NCBI RefSeq assembly: GCF_018336815.1 | Contig: NZ_CP050497.1 | Location: 2,108,001 to 2,172,000, forward strand | From: Treponema vincentii | GTDB taxonomy: Bacteria > Spirochaetota > Spirochaetia > Treponematales > Treponemataceae | DNA length: 64,000 bases | Direction: 5' to 3' | In this document: piece after piece, positions 52,718-61,793 of the stretch | Layout: each line of letters begins with the position of its first letter | Position numbering within the stretch: position 1 is the stretch's first letter | Program-made: the position numbers and the translations under genes | Notes under the pieces: model-generated | What the model saw: the letters and a program-made list of their open reading frames with translations, nothing else | What the model was told of the DNA's origin: nothing | The model's database searches: none

Positions 52718-53818
52718 TTACTCTTCAATATCCATAGTGTCATCCGTACTGTCCGAAGTTCGTGCAATGTCGATCAGCGTAAACAAGAGAATGACGAAAA
52801 GCGGACCGAGCACAATTCCATTCAGTTTAAAAAAACGGATACCGCCAAGTATCGAAAAGAAAATCAGCAGCGGGTGTATCTGGATGCGGTCTTTTAAAAA
52901 CATCGGCCGTAAAAAGTTATCGACTGAACTGATAAAAAAACCTGCGATACAGAGAAAGAGAATCCCTTTGAGTACACCGACCGTTAGCACTATTTCTATC
53001 CCAAGCGGTACCCATACCAACGCGCAGCCGAAAAAGGGCAAAAATGAGCTGAAAAAGGTTAAAAAGGATAAAAGCAACGCACCTTCCACCTGAAAAATTG
53101 TGTACACGATAAACGCTGCTGCAAATTGGCATATCGAAACGAGAAAGTATCCCATAAAAAGATTGGTGATAGTGTCTTTTATCTTTGCCGCTAGTTTTTG
53201 ACCTTCCGACACCTGAATCGGAATAGCCGTTACAAAAACCGAAGCGAGGTATTGCCCGTCAATAAACAGAAAATAGAGCGCAAAGCACATAAACAAGAGC
53301 GAAAGCACAAAATTACCGATATTTTTTGCAATACTCGTCGCATAGCGGACAATCGTATTTGCATATTGAATAAAAAAATTCATCAGCTCTTTTTTTACAT
53401 CGAATACCGAAAGGTCGATTGTTCCCATCGAAATCTGCATAACCAATTCGTTCAGCGGTGCGTCTTTTTCCATTCTCAATAACTGCGGATGTGTAACAAA
53501 AAAGTTCATCATTTTCTTTACGAACATCTGCCCCTGTCCAATCAACTTTATGGCGAAAAAGAAGAGAGCTCCGGCAACCACTATGATAATACCAACCGAA
53601 AATGAAGCGGCGATAATTCTCTGCTGCATTTTAAACCATCGGGACTCCGCGTTCAGCTTTTTCAGCAATTTATGATACAGCGGTCCAAACATAATATAGA
53701 GGATTGCCGACCATAACAGTACACTCGCATAAGGCAGGAAAACCCGCGCTACCAGCACAACGGTAATCGCCAGAATGATAAAAAAAGAAACGGTTTGAAA
53801 CTTAAGCGATTTTTGCAT
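52718..53818 (-). CDS. AI-2E-family (PerM/TqsA-like) membrane permease
   Basis: 366 aa with about eight membrane helices (1-45, 65-95, 150-170, 215-290, 300-345). The pattern LLSFLTFFSSFLPFFGCALVWVPLG and FLRPMFLKDRIQIHPLLIFFSILGG (in parts FFGCALVWVPLG and HPLLIFFSILGG) identifies the family, which includes autoinducer-2 exporters and sodium-proton antiporters. Substrate unknown. Lies between nagB and the DAHP synthase with short gaps; an ordinary co-transcribed neighbour rather than a pathway partner. Confidence 0.88.
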   Translation of the reverse strand: MQKSLKFQTVSFFIILAITVVLVARVFLPYASVLLWSAILYIMFGPLYHKLLKKLNAESRWFKMQQRIIAASFSVGIIIVVAGALFFFAIKLIGQGQMFVKKMMNFFVTHPQLLRMEKDAPLNELVMQISMGTIDLSVFDVKKELMNFFIQYANTIVRYATSIAKNIGNFVLSLLFMCFALYFLFIDGQYLASVFVTAIPIQVSEGQKLAAKIKDTITNLFMGYFLVSICQFAAAFIVYTIFQVEGALLLSFLTFFSSFLPFFGCALVWVPLGIEIVLTVGVLKGILFLCIAGFFISSVDNFLRPMFLKDRIQIHPLLIFFSILGGIRFFKLNGIVLGPLFVILLFTLIDIARTSDSTDDTMDIEE

Positions 53819-53820
53819 GC

Positions 53821-54627
53821 TTATTTTGTTCCACCTGCTGAAATTGAAGATTCGATATCTTTAAAATACCGGACGGTTCCAACGCGGAGTTCATCGGTTG
53901 CCGGTTCGTCGCACACGATGATTGCGTGCGGATGCAGTTGCAGTGCGGAAATCGTCCAAATATGATTAACGCTGCCTTCCACCGCATGCCGCACCGCCCG
54001 CGCTTTGTTATAACCGGTTGCAAGGATCATCACTTCTTCCGCAGCGGTAATGGTGCCGATTCCGACGGTCAGCGCTGTCTTGGGGACAGCCGCCGTATCA
54101 CCGTTAAAAAAACGGGCATTCATCGCAATCGTATCCTGAGTCAGTGTTTTCTGCCGTGTACGGGACGAAAGGGAAGACCCTGGTTCATTAAAGGCAATAT
54201 GCCCGTCTGCTCCGACCCCGCCCATAAAGAGATGAATTTTTCCGTATTGTGCAATCGCCGCTTCGTATTGTTTGCATTCCGCTTTAGGATCTTTTGCCAT
54301 ACCGTCTAAAATGTGAATGTTTACAGGGGAAATGTCGATATGCTTAAAAAAATTTTCATGCATAAAGTAGTGATAGCTTTGCGGATGGTCGGGGGATAAA
54401 CCGACATATTCATCCATATTAAAAGTAACGACATTCTGAAACGAAATGCTCCCTTCCCGATGCCGTTTAATCAATTCTTTGTAGACACCGAGCGGAGTAG
54501 AACCGGTCGGCAGGCCGAGAACGAACGGCTTTGACGCCGCCGGAGCAAAGTCCGTAATTTTTTTACAAATATAATCTGCCGCCCATACGGAACAGGCATC
54601 ATAATCGGGTTTTATAATTAACCGCAT
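53821..54627 (-). CDS. nagB: Glucosamine-6-phosphate deaminase
   Basis: 268 aa, close to the 266 of E. coli. [15 protein letters not shown] (40-54), FNMDEYVGL (catalytic Asp in MDEY) and [18 protein letters not shown] are the family signatures. It turns glucosamine-6-P into fructose-6-P and ammonia. Immediately downstream of nagA (28-bp gap), so amino-sugar breakdown runs as one operon. Confidence 0.97.
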   Translation of the reverse strand: MRLIIKPDYDACSVWAADYICKKITDFAPAASKPFVLGLPTGSTPLGVYKELIKRHREGSISFQNVVTFNMDEYVGLSPDHPQSYHYFMHENFFKHIDISPVNIHILDGMAKDPKAECKQYEAAIAQYGKIHLFMGGVGADGHIAFNEPGSSLSSRTRQKTLTQDTIAMNARFFNGDTAAVPKTALTVGIGTITAAEEVMILATGYNKARAVRHAVEGSVNHIWTISALQLHPHAIIVCDEPATDELRVGTVRYFKDIESSISAGGTK

Positions 54628-54655
54628 AGCTTCTCCTGTAACCTTTTTAGTTCTT

Positions 54656-55828
54656 TTAAAATAAATTCTTTTTCAAATTTCCTTTTATGACGGTTGCAAG
54701 CACATTGAACTGCTTATCGAATACGATAAGATCACCTTTGTATCCCGGCATAATGGAACCGCGTTTGGAATACCGCATAATTTCCGCCGGATTTGCAGAG
54801 CCGAATCGGACGGCGGTCTCTACCGGAAAGCCGAAAGACACAAGATTTTTAACCCCGCGAATCATCGAAAGGCTTGAACCGGCAATAACTCCATCCCTTT
54901 TACGGTGAAAACATCCGTCTTGGAGTACAACTTCTTCTCCATTCGCAACCAGCGTACCCTTATGCTGCTCCGTCGGCTTGAGACTATCGGTTATTAAAAC
55001 AATCTTGTCGATCGGCTTATCCCGCGCCAAAAGTCGGATTAAGTCGGGATGAACATGGATACCGTCTGCAATAATCTCGCAGGACATTTCAGGATGGATT
55101 AAAATCGCGCCGACAGCTCCCGGGTTACGGTGGTGCATTTGGCTCATCGCATTAAAAAGATGTGTTGAATGTAAAATCCCCGCCTGCATTCCTTCAAGCA
55201 TATTCTCGTAGAGCGCATTCGTATGCCCCGCCTGCAACACAATATTTTTCTTAATGCAGTAAAGCGCTAACTCGCGCATATTTTTAAGCTCGGGCGCAAC
55301 CGTCATATTGACGATATTTCCGTTTGAGGCAGCCCAAAACTTATCCATCAAATCCAAATTGACGGGGCTGATTGCGGAAGGGCTTAACGCTCCGGGTTTT
55401 TCCGGCGAAATGAACGGACCCTCAAGGTGCAGCCCCATGATGGTCGCACCTTCTTCATGCCCCATTGCATCGACAATAGCGCGGATACATTCGGTCATAT
55501 TCTCCGGCTCTGTCGGATACAGCGTAGGATTAAAGGCTGTTACGCCATATTCGGCAAGTGCCTTTGACATTTCGAGGATGGAATCCGCAGAACTATCCTC
55601 CGTTCCAAAGCCCGCAAAGCCGTGAATGTGGGTATCGATTAACCCCGGAGCAATATACGCTTTATCGACATCGATGATACGTACTTCCGGAGAAAAACGT
55701 TTTTTTAAAAAGCGGCGCTCGCTAAAGACATCTTCAATCTTGCCGTCTTTAACATAGACACATCCGTTTTCCATTAATGAGTAACCGGTTACTACTGTCG
55801 CGTTATGAAAACAAAGTGCATTTTCCAT
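54656..55828 (-). CDS. nagA: N-acetylglucosamine-6-phosphate deacetylase
   Basis: 390 aa. TIM-barrel amidohydrolase with [14 protein letters not shown] (61-74), the GLHLEGPF motif, [24 protein letters not shown] (in parts THLFNAM and HHRNPG) and catalytic Asp in LITDSLKP. Removes acetyl from GlcNAc-6-P. A CGGAGAAAG site precedes the ATG, and an extended -10 lies at 55851-55859. First gene of the nagA-nagB-permease-aroF unit. Confidence 0.96.
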   Translation of the reverse strand: MENALCFHNATVVTGYSLMENGCVYVKDGKIEDVFSERRFLKKRFSPEVRIIDVDKAYIAPGLIDTHIHGFAGFGTEDSSADSILEMSKALAEYGVTAFNPTLYPTEPENMTECIRAIVDAMGHEEGATIMGLHLEGPFISPEKPGALSPSAISPVNLDLMDKFWAASNGNIVNMTVAPELKNMRELALYCIKKNIVLQAGHTNALYENMLEGMQAGILHSTHLFNAMSQMHHRNPGAVGAILIHPEMSCEIIADGIHVHPDLIRLLARDKPIDKIVLITDSLKPTEQHKGTLVANGEEVVLQDGCFHRKRDGVIAGSSLSMIRGVKNLVSFGFPVETAVRFGSANPAEIMRYSKRGSIMPGYKGDLIVFDKQFNVLATVIKGNLKKNLF

Positions 55829-55850
55829 GACTTTCTCCGTGATTTGATCG

Positions 55851-55859
55851 ATTTTATCA
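55851..55859 (-). promoter_or_regulatory. Extended -10 promoter of the nagA operon
   Basis: On the minus strand TGATAAAAT (55859-55851). Predicted leader of about 16-18 nt before nagA, which contains its ribosome site. No NagC/NagR operator could be recognised. Confidence 0.55.
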
Positions 55860-55980
55860 AAAAAATGTTAAAAAGCCTAGAGCTCGGGCGACTGCATCAA
55901 GTGGCTGCAACTTCCGTACTGACCGCATCAGACATTTTCCTAAAAAAATGTATTTTGGGATAACACTTTATTAGAAAGTA

Positions 55981-55989
55981 TGTTATAAT
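55981..55989 (+). promoter_or_regulatory. Extended -10 promoter next to the DHH gene start
   Basis: TGTTATAAT ends only 8 bp before the ATG at 55998, so the transcript would have a leader of about 2-3 nt. The same TGTTATAAT lies before the gene at 1753. Confidence 0.55.
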
Positions 55990-55997
55990 GATTTAAT

Positions 55998-57203
55998 ATG
56001 GATTCTCAAGGGAGCAAATTTACACCCGGTTTACGCTTTAAACGACAGAATATGACTATCGGAGCACGAAATCGGGTAATAAAAAATATTTATCATCTCA
56101 TGAAAGCGCACCGTTCATTCTTGATTCTCGGTCACGAAAGCCCTGATGAAGATTGCTATGCCTCGACAGTTGCGGGAGCGTTGTTGCTGCGCAAATTTAA
56201 TAAACATGTCAGCATTTTTTTAGAATCCGTGCCGCCTGAAAACCTTAAATTTCTCAATTCCATCTGCAAATATAATAAGATTAATGTGTACTATGGAACA
56301 ATGTCGGCGATCCGTTCCGTCGAAGTGCTCTGTATTTTAGATACACCAAAGCCGGATATGATAGCCGCAAACGGCTGTATCTATGATTTCCTGAATACCT
56401 CATCTATTCCAAAACTTGAAATAGACCATCACTTTGATTCCGATGCAGCATATATCGGAGATCCCGCCTATTCTCTCGTTCTTCATGCGTCAAGCACTTG
56501 CGAGATTTTATGCAGAATATGCTATAAATTGGCCAATCATCCCGAAATACGACAGCGCTACAGCATCGAAGAGCTCTATTCGCGGAATCTGGTGCTGACG
56601 CTCCTAACCGGTATGCTTGGGGATGCAAAAATGGGAAATTATATTTCCAACCCGCACGATAAAGAAGTTTTTGACTATTTTTCCAAACATCTCAATTTAA
56701 TGTTGCGGATCAGCACCCATTCATCGGGGCGAACGAAAAAAATCGAATCGATGGAACGGCTGCTTGATGTGATGGAGACGACCGATGCCGAAACCGAGAA
56801 AATCTACCATACCATTATTGACCGCGCTAAATATACCGGACACATTGGAACGATTATCTTGTCGGAAGATGAGTCGAACGCTTTCTTTGAAAGCATCGAA
56901 TATGCACAATTTACCGGTATGATTAAGGAAGCAACCAATGCCATTGCAGAGAAAGTCGAAGGAGTAGGGATTTCCGCCTACTATGATTCTCCCGGCAAGT
57001 CCAATAAAATACAGTGCCGTATCCGTGCAAGCGAAACGGCACGAGGCATTAATTTACACCCGGTGCTTACTCATTTTAAGATTACGGACGGAGGCGGCCA
57101 TCCCGGCGCCATTGCTTTTCGGCTGCCCCGAGAATCCGGAAGCTCGCTTTATACGCTGCTTGAAGACATCCAATCTTTTATTAAACAAAACATCTTGGTA
57201 TGA
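55998..57203 (+). CDS. DHH/DHHA1 phosphoesterase (NrnA-like)
   Basis: 401 aa. RecJ-type DHH domain: HESPDEDCYAS (Asp metal ligands), CILDTPKP, EIDHHFDSD (the DHH box) and the DHHA1 end TDGGGHPGAIAF (GGGHxxA). NrnA enzymes degrade nano-RNAs and can remove phosphate from pAp. The family normally has about 310-340 residues, so this is somewhat long, with about 40 extra N-terminal residues. No ribosome site precedes the ATG; see the leaderless finding. The stop overlaps queH by 4 bp. Confidence 0.88.
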   Translation: MDSQGSKFTPGLRFKRQNMTIGARNRVIKNIYHLMKAHRSFLILGHESPDEDCYASTVAGALLLRKFNKHVSIFLESVPPENLKFLNSICKYNKINVYYGTMSAIRSVEVLCILDTPKPDMIAANGCIYDFLNTSSIPKLEIDHHFDSDAAYIGDPAYSLVLHASSTCEILCRICYKLANHPEIRQRYSIEELYSRNLVLTLLTGMLGDAKMGNYISNPHDKEVFDYFSKHLNLMLRISTHSSGRTKKIESMERLLDVMETTDAETEKIYHTIIDRAKYTGHIGTIILSEDESNAFFESIEYAQFTGMIKEATNAIAEKVEGVGISAYYDSPGKSNKIQCRIRASETARGINLHPVLTHFKITDGGGHPGAIAFRLPRESGSSLYTLLEDIQSFIKQNILV

Positions 57204-57865
57204 AGCAAAATTTTCAATTATTAATGGAACAAACCATTGCGGAGCTTGGCGATTCCTTTACTACCGAAGCTCCACCGCGGCTGCTGCTCCATTCGTGCTG
57301 TGCGCCGTGCAGTTCTTCGGTAATAAAACGGCTTGCCGGATATTTTAAGCTAACTGTCTTCTATTATAATCCCAACATTGATACCCAGCTCGAATACCGT
57401 ACCCGGGCGGATGAACAAATCCGTTTAATCGAACAGTATAATACGTCAAAAGAATTTCCGTACCGAATCGATTATATGATACGGGACTATAGCCATGAAC
57501 AATTCCTCGAAATAGCGGAGGGCTATACGGATTGCCCGGAAGGTGGCGAACGGTGCTTCCGCTGCTATCGGCTTCGGCTTGCAGCAACGGTACGCGAGGC
57601 AACAGCTCAAGGGTTTGATTTTTTCTGCACGACACTTTCGCTCAGTCCGCTTAAAAGCGCAGCAAAAATCAACGAAATCGGCATGGAGCTTGCCACGGAC
57701 AAGTGCCGATGGCTGCCGAGCGACTTTAAGAAAAAAGACGGGTATCTGGAGTCCATTAGGCTCAGCAAGGAATTGGGGTTGTATAGACAAGACTACTGTG
57801 GCTGCGAATTTTCCCGCACCTTTGAAAATAGCGACACCGTCTACGGCGTTGCTGCACAAAAGTAA
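57200..57865 (+). CDS. queH: Epoxyqueuosine reductase QueH
   Basis: 221 aa. HSCCAPCSS (31-39, with Cys33, Cys34, Cys37) and YCGCEFS near residue 203-209 are the four-cysteine/iron-sulfur motifs of QueH (DUF208), the non-cobalamin enzyme for the last step of queuosine tRNA modification. RCFRCYRLRL lies between. Coupled to the DHH gene by an ATGA overlap. Palindrome array 3 begins right after its stop. Confidence 0.94.
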   Translation: MKQNFQLLMEQTIAELGDSFTTEAPPRLLLHSCCAPCSSSVIKRLAGYFKLTVFYYNPNIDTQLEYRTRADEQIRLIEQYNTSKEFPYRIDYMIRDYSHEQFLEIAEGYTDCPEGGERCFRCYRLRLAATVREATAQGFDFFCTTLSLSPLKSAAKINEIGMELATDKCRWLPSDFKKKDGYLESIRLSKELGLYRQDYCGCEFSRTFENSDTVYGVAAQK

Positions 57866-58513
57866 ATGCTCGACGTACAACAAGTACGCCTCCGCTTTAT
57901 TTTTGTTCGCGCCTTGTATCCAGTACCGCTATTTTCAAAGGCTAACAGCAAATGGTATTTCAGAACCGCCACGGATGGCGGTGGTTCCACGCAGTAGTAA
58001 GTTTTTCGTTAGAAAAACTTATCGTTGGCAAGCGTACACGGATGTACACTTGCCAACAGCGCCACGGATGGTGGTGGTTGCAAGCAGTAGCAAGTTTTTC
58101 GCTAAGAAAAACTTGTCGTTAAAAAACGTACACGGATGTACGTTTTTTAACAGGCTATTTCAAAAGGCTTACGGAAAGTATGTTTTACGATATGCCGCTA
58201 CTGAAAATCCTCAACGTATCAAAGATACGCCTGCGGTTAATTTGTGCTCGCGCCTTGTAGTTTCAGAACCGCCACGGACGGCGGTGGTTCTAATCAGCAG
58301 CGATGTTTTTGCGGCGCAAAAACTCGCGTCCGGAAGTGTACACGGATGTACACTTCCGGACAGGATGTCCGTGGTTCCAAATAGCTGCAAGTTTTTCGCT
58401 AGAAAAACTTGTCGTTAAAAAACGTACACGGAAGTACACTTTTCAACATGCCTGCGGGTGTTTTTTGTTAAGCGACAACGCAGATGCGACGTATATTTTC
58501 AAAAGGACAGGTG
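57866..58513. repeat. Modular palindrome array (array 3), 648 bp between convergent genes
   Basis: The longest array. Hairpins AAGTTTTTCG...GAAAAACTT appear three times (about 58000, 58090 and 58390), GTACAC/GTGTAC words around GGAT appear four times (for example 58338-58355), and CCGCCACGGA/GGCGGTGG occurs at about 57966 and 58268. A segment at about 58060-58170 is nearly identical to array 1 (22530-22630), including TTAAAAAACGTACACGGATG. CGTATCAAAGATACG at 58214-58228. The end TATTTTCAAAAGGA (58493-58506) is 8 bp from the stop of the next gene. An ORF crossing it (57543-58418, +) has no codon logic. Confidence 0.8.
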
Positions 58514-59383
58514 CTATCGGATACTTCGCAACAAGGACAGTAACTGAGACATCTGCTGCCCGCGCGGGTCGGTACCGTCGACGGTTTTTTCAGCCTTGTT
58601 GCCGGTCTTTGCCGGATCGGTGTAAATGAGCACCGCCATATCGCCCTTCGTCATCCTATCGTAGTACCCCTTGCGCGTAAGCGTTCCTTCGGTAAGGTCT
58701 TCCGAAACACGCCCTATTGTGAACGTCCCGAGTACGTCTTTTTCGTTGTACAAAAGCCCGATGCCTTCATTCGCAATGGTGAGCGTTCCCTTTTTGACGA
58801 TTTCGATAGTATAATCGGTAAAGTCGCAGTCGCCCGAACCGATATCGATAACCGCTTCCGCTTGGGAACGCCCGACGATGCTGCCGATAACCGGCATTGC
58901 CTGATTAAACAAACCGATGATGCGTCGTACAGCATTGCCGAACCGGTCATTACCCGACCGGTACACCGTTAAGGTTTCCGCTTTTGAACCGGTACGTCCG
59001 ACATAGAGGTCAAGTGTAATCTGTATATCCCGCTCGTTTTCTTGCAAATTGACGATACCGAAATAATCATTTCCGGCAGTGCGCGCCTGTCTGAACGCTT
59101 CCATATACGAACTGGGACCATCCAGATGAGCGGAAACCGCAAAACGGCGGTTATAAGAAAGAATATCGTTTATCAATGCAGCGGTGAGTTTTTCCGCTTC
59201 GGGATGAAACACATTGGCTGCATTTACCTGATAAAAAAGCCCGACGGAAAGGTGTGCCTTATTTAAATACAGCGGATCGATCTTCCATCGGTTCCGCACC
59301 GAGTGGTCAAGCATCTTACTGTAGGCCTCTACCGTGTCGTTGATTCGGGCGGTGCTTTTTTTCGATGGACTGAATAAATTCAA
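58514..59383 (-). CDS. Periplasmic protein, C-terminal part of a frameshifted TPR protein
   Basis: The frame encodes about 289 aa and opens with a TTG inside the upstream TPR gene. Its N-terminal reading SPSKKSTARINDTVEAYSKML naturally continues the TPR ORF's ...EFIQSIEKK. The body resembles envelope proteins of the CsgG/LpoB/FlgT type in layout only: LTAALINDILSYNRRFAVSAHL, NDYFGIVNLQENERDIQITLDLYVGRTG, and a late TLTRKGYYDRMTKGDMAVLIY. Function unknown. ATG at 59312-59314 could start a separate gene. Its stop lies beside array 3. Confidence 0.65.
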   Translation of the reverse strand: MNLFSPSKKSTARINDTVEAYSKMLDHSVRNRWKIDPLYLNKAHLSVGLFYQVNAANVFHPEAEKLTAALINDILSYNRRFAVSAHLDGPSSYMEAFRQARTAGNDYFGIVNLQENERDIQITLDLYVGRTGSKAETLTVYRSGNDRFGNAVRRIIGLFNQAMPVIGSIVGRSQAEAVIDIGSGDCDFTDYTIEIVKKGTLTIANEGIGLLYNEKDVLGTFTIGRVSEDLTEGTLTRKGYYDRMTKGDMAVLIYTDPAKTGNKAEKTVDGTDPRGQQMSQLLSLLRSIR

Positions 59384-60509
59384 GCTGCTGCACGGCGCGC
59401 TCGTAAAAGCCCTGCCGCATCAGGATATTGGAGTATGCTTGCCGGCTTTCCGTGTCATACGGATACACTTTGAGGGCGCGCCGGTATTCATATAAGGCTT
59501 GGTCGGTCATGTTGCGGTTTAAAAAAGCATCACCTTTTATGCGATGCGCACCGGCGAGTTCTTTTCGCTGCGTATCTTCAAACTCAAAGGTCTGAACAGC
59601 AATATCCTCAAGCAGGGTGCGCATCAGTTCGTTTTCGGTATCGACGGAAAGTCCGATTTGCGCGGCTTCAAACGCTTGTTTTTTTTGCGAAAGCTTCATT
59701 AAACAGAGCGCTTTTACATACCACGCATCGGCACGCTTACGGTCGCCCGCAATGCGCAAATCGGCTACGGACATCGCCTCGCGGTACCGGCCGGAGCTGT
59801 ATAAAAGCGAACATAAGAGCGCCCGTGCCTTGTCGTAGTTTTCGTCGATGGTAAGCGCTGCACGGATGCGGCCTTCCGCTTCCTTTAGGTTTCCTGCAAG
59901 GGCCGAAAGGTAACCGGCAAAGTAATGCACCTGCGCGTTATCCCCGTGGTATTGCAGAGCGCGGCTGATGTAACTCTGCGCCGCTTTAAGATTACCCGTT
60001 TCGTGGCTGAGCAGGGCAAGCGACAAAAGCGCTTTGCGGTTCTCGCTCTGGCGGCGGAGCGCGGCGGTGTACAGTTCCGAAGCGCTGGTTAAGCGGCCGC
60101 CCGTTACCTCGATTTCCGCCATTCCGAAGCGGGCGTCAAGGTTGTTCGGGTAACGGTTCAGAATGCCGGAAAAAATCTTTTGCGCGTCTTCGATACGCCC
60201 GATACCGATCAAAATAAACGCATAGAGGTTTTCGATATCGACATCCTGCGGAGAGTAACGGCGCGCCTTTTCCGCGTAGACAATAGCCTGATCATATTCG
60301 CCCAGTGCGTAAAAACATTCGGCTAACCCCCGATACACAGCATTATAGGCGGGATTTTCTTTTAAGGCTTGTTGATAAAGCTCTATAGCGCCGTACCAGT
60401 TTTCATGGTATTGCAGCTCCTTCCCTTTCTCAAAAAGCTGAATGGGAGAAGCCAAAAGAGGCAGCGCGACGCAGAGCAGAAACACACTAAACAGACTATT
60501 TTTACGCAT
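59316..60509 (-). CDS. Secreted TPR protein, N-terminal part (frameshifted)
   Basis: 397 aa. Signal peptide (1-20, LFSVFLLCVALPLLASPIQ), then about nine tetratricopeptide repeats: ENWYGAIELYQQALKENPAY, AFILIGIGRIEDAQKIF, YFAGYLSALAGNLKEAEG and so on. The end (HRPNQRHGRGLQ) is unlike the repeat frame and follows the A7 run at 59356-59362 (coding strand). With A6 the reading would run on as EKSTARINDTVEAYSKML into the next ORF, making one protein of about 660 aa. Preceded by tlyC-type, ybeY and 7TM-HD genes on the same strand. Confidence 0.8.
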   Translation of the reverse strand: MRKNSLFSVFLLCVALPLLASPIQLFEKGKELQYHENWYGAIELYQQALKENPAYNAVYRGLAECFYALGEYDQAIVYAEKARRYSPQDVDIENLYAFILIGIGRIEDAQKIFSGILNRYPNNLDARFGMAEIEVTGGRLTSASELYTAALRRQSENRKALLSLALLSHETGNLKAAQSYISRALQYHGDNAQVHYFAGYLSALAGNLKEAEGRIRAALTIDENYDKARALLCSLLYSSGRYREAMSVADLRIAGDRKRADAWYVKALCLMKLSQKKQAFEAAQIGLSVDTENELMRTLLEDIAVQTFEFEDTQRKELAGAHRIKGDAFLNRNMTDQALYEYRRALKVYPYDTESRQAYSNILMRQGFYERAVQQLEFIQSIEKKHRPNQRHGRGLQ

Positions 60510-60557
60510 AATTGTTATCCTTAATTGTATACCGACATCCGCAGCGACCGGAACGGC

Positions 60558-61328
60558 TTAGTGATCATCATCCTTAACCGCTGCGATTTTTACCGTGTTT
60601 ATTTTATGCCCGTCCATATCCTGAACGATAAAATCAAAGTTCTTCCATCGCACTTTTTCGTAACGCACGGGGATTTTTCCGAATAAATCAAATACAAACC
60701 CGCCGAGCGTTTCAAACTCATCGGAGGGCAGCTCCGTATGCAAACATTCCGCCAGATCATCCATATCGACACGGGCATCGCAGAGCCAGAGACCATCGCC
60801 GATGGAAGCGATATCTTCCCCTTCATTATCGAATTCATCCTGAATGTCGCCGACAATCTCTTCGATAATATCTTCCATGCAAACAATCCCCGAAATACCG
60901 CCGTACTCGTCGACCGCAATGGCAATATGCACATGACGGCGTTTAAATTCCCGCAATAGACCGTCGATACGCTTGGATTCGGGTACAAAAAACGGTTTTC
61001 TGATAATCTTTTCCAAATCAATCGGTTCTTTTTTTGCGAATGAATTGATTAAATCCTTCACATACAGAATTCCTACTACATTATCGATCGATTCGTCATA
61101 AACCGGAAATCGCGAATGACCGCTTTCCGCCACCCGCGTCAGCAACTCTTCCGTTTCCATATCCAGCGGAATAAAATCGACGTCAATCCGCGGAATCATC
61201 ACTTCTTTTACTGCGGTGTCGGAAAGGTCTACCACCCCGCGTATCATATCTTCTTTTTCTTCATTGAGCGCTTCCTGTAGAATCTCGGAAACTGCCCGCT
61301 TTTTTTTCAGTTTATCAAATATCCCCAT
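60558..61328 (-). CDS. CBS-pair / CorC-HlyC domain protein (TlyC-like)
   Basis: 256 aa. N-terminal 40 residues, then two CBS motifs (RGVVDLSDTAVKEVMIPRIDVDFIP and RFPVYDESIDNVVGILYVKDL, in parts VKEVMIPR and VVGILYVKDL), the second pair ending AVDEYGGISGIVCMEDIIEEIVG, and a C-terminal CorC_HlyC domain. No membrane domain, as in TlyC/CorC short forms. Called hemolysin by tradition; Mg/Co efflux regulation or a ribosome-linked role is more likely. Next to ybeY, a common pairing. Start GTG-free ATG at 61326-61328 overlaps no gene. Confidence 0.88.
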   Translation of the reverse strand: MGIFDKLKKKRAVSEILQEALNEEKEDMIRGVVDLSDTAVKEVMIPRIDVDFIPLDMETEELLTRVAESGHSRFPVYDESIDNVVGILYVKDLINSFAKKEPIDLEKIIRKPFFVPESKRIDGLLREFKRRHVHIAIAVDEYGGISGIVCMEDIIEEIVGDIQDEFDNEGEDIASIGDGLWLCDARVDMDDLAECLHTELPSDEFETLGGFVFDLFGKIPVRYEKVRWKNFDFIVQDMDGHKINTVKIAAVKDDDH

Positions 61329-61330
61329 AC

Positions 61331-61792
61331 TTATTCCTGATAGATAACCGTATTATTATATTGCTTGAGTATTTTTTCCTGTAATTGCAGCATCTCTTGC
61401 TGAGGGTCGTTGTCGCTGTGATCCATCCCGCTCAGATGCAAAATCCCGTGTATCAGCAGCCGTTTTAATTCTTCATTCATCGTTACATTAAAAGTTTCGG
61501 CATTTGAGCGCAAACTATCGAGGCTAATTACAATATCTCCCGCATTAAAACGCACGTTTTCGTCTTCATCATCGTATTCATCGCCCTGCTCAAAAGACAG
61601 CACATCGGTCGGCGAGTCGATCTGCCGGTAGGTTTTATTCAGCTCGTGAATAAACGCATCGCGGCAAAATACAACGGATAAATCCCAATTCGTGTGTTCA
61701 AGCTGTGTAAGTACCGCATCTAAAAAAGGCAGAACCTGCATACCCCACTTCGGTTCGGGGATGTCCTGCCATGTAATTGCAATAGTATTCAT
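61331..61792 (-). CDS. ybeY: YbeY, rRNA maturation endoribonuclease
   Basis: 153 aa. The zinc motif HGILHLSGMDH (115-125: His115, His119, His125) and SPTDVLSFEQG (60-70) define the family. It processes 16S rRNA 3' ends and takes part in ribosome quality control. The stop is 2 bp before the CBS gene start; the ATG lies 1 bp after the 7TM-HD stop. The cluster 7TM-HD, ybeY, CBS protein is a common bacterial order. Confidence 0.95.
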   Translation of the reverse strand: MNTIAITWQDIPEPKWGMQVLPFLDAVLTQLEHTNWDLSVVFCRDAFIHELNKTYRQIDSPTDVLSFEQGDEYDDEDENVRFNAGDIVISLDSLRSNAETFNVTMNEELKRLLIHGILHLSGMDHSDNDPQQEMLQLQEKILKQYNNTVIYQE

Positions 61793-61793
61793 G

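Noticed and set aside
57543..58418. Long plus-strand ORF through the end of queH into array 3
   Set aside because: The first half is an alternative frame of queH, the second half reads the palindromes (repeated VVASSSKFF, TDVH-type words).
22361..58508. CRISPR array
   Set aside because: The repeats are palindromes of variable order with no constant spacer length and no cas genes.
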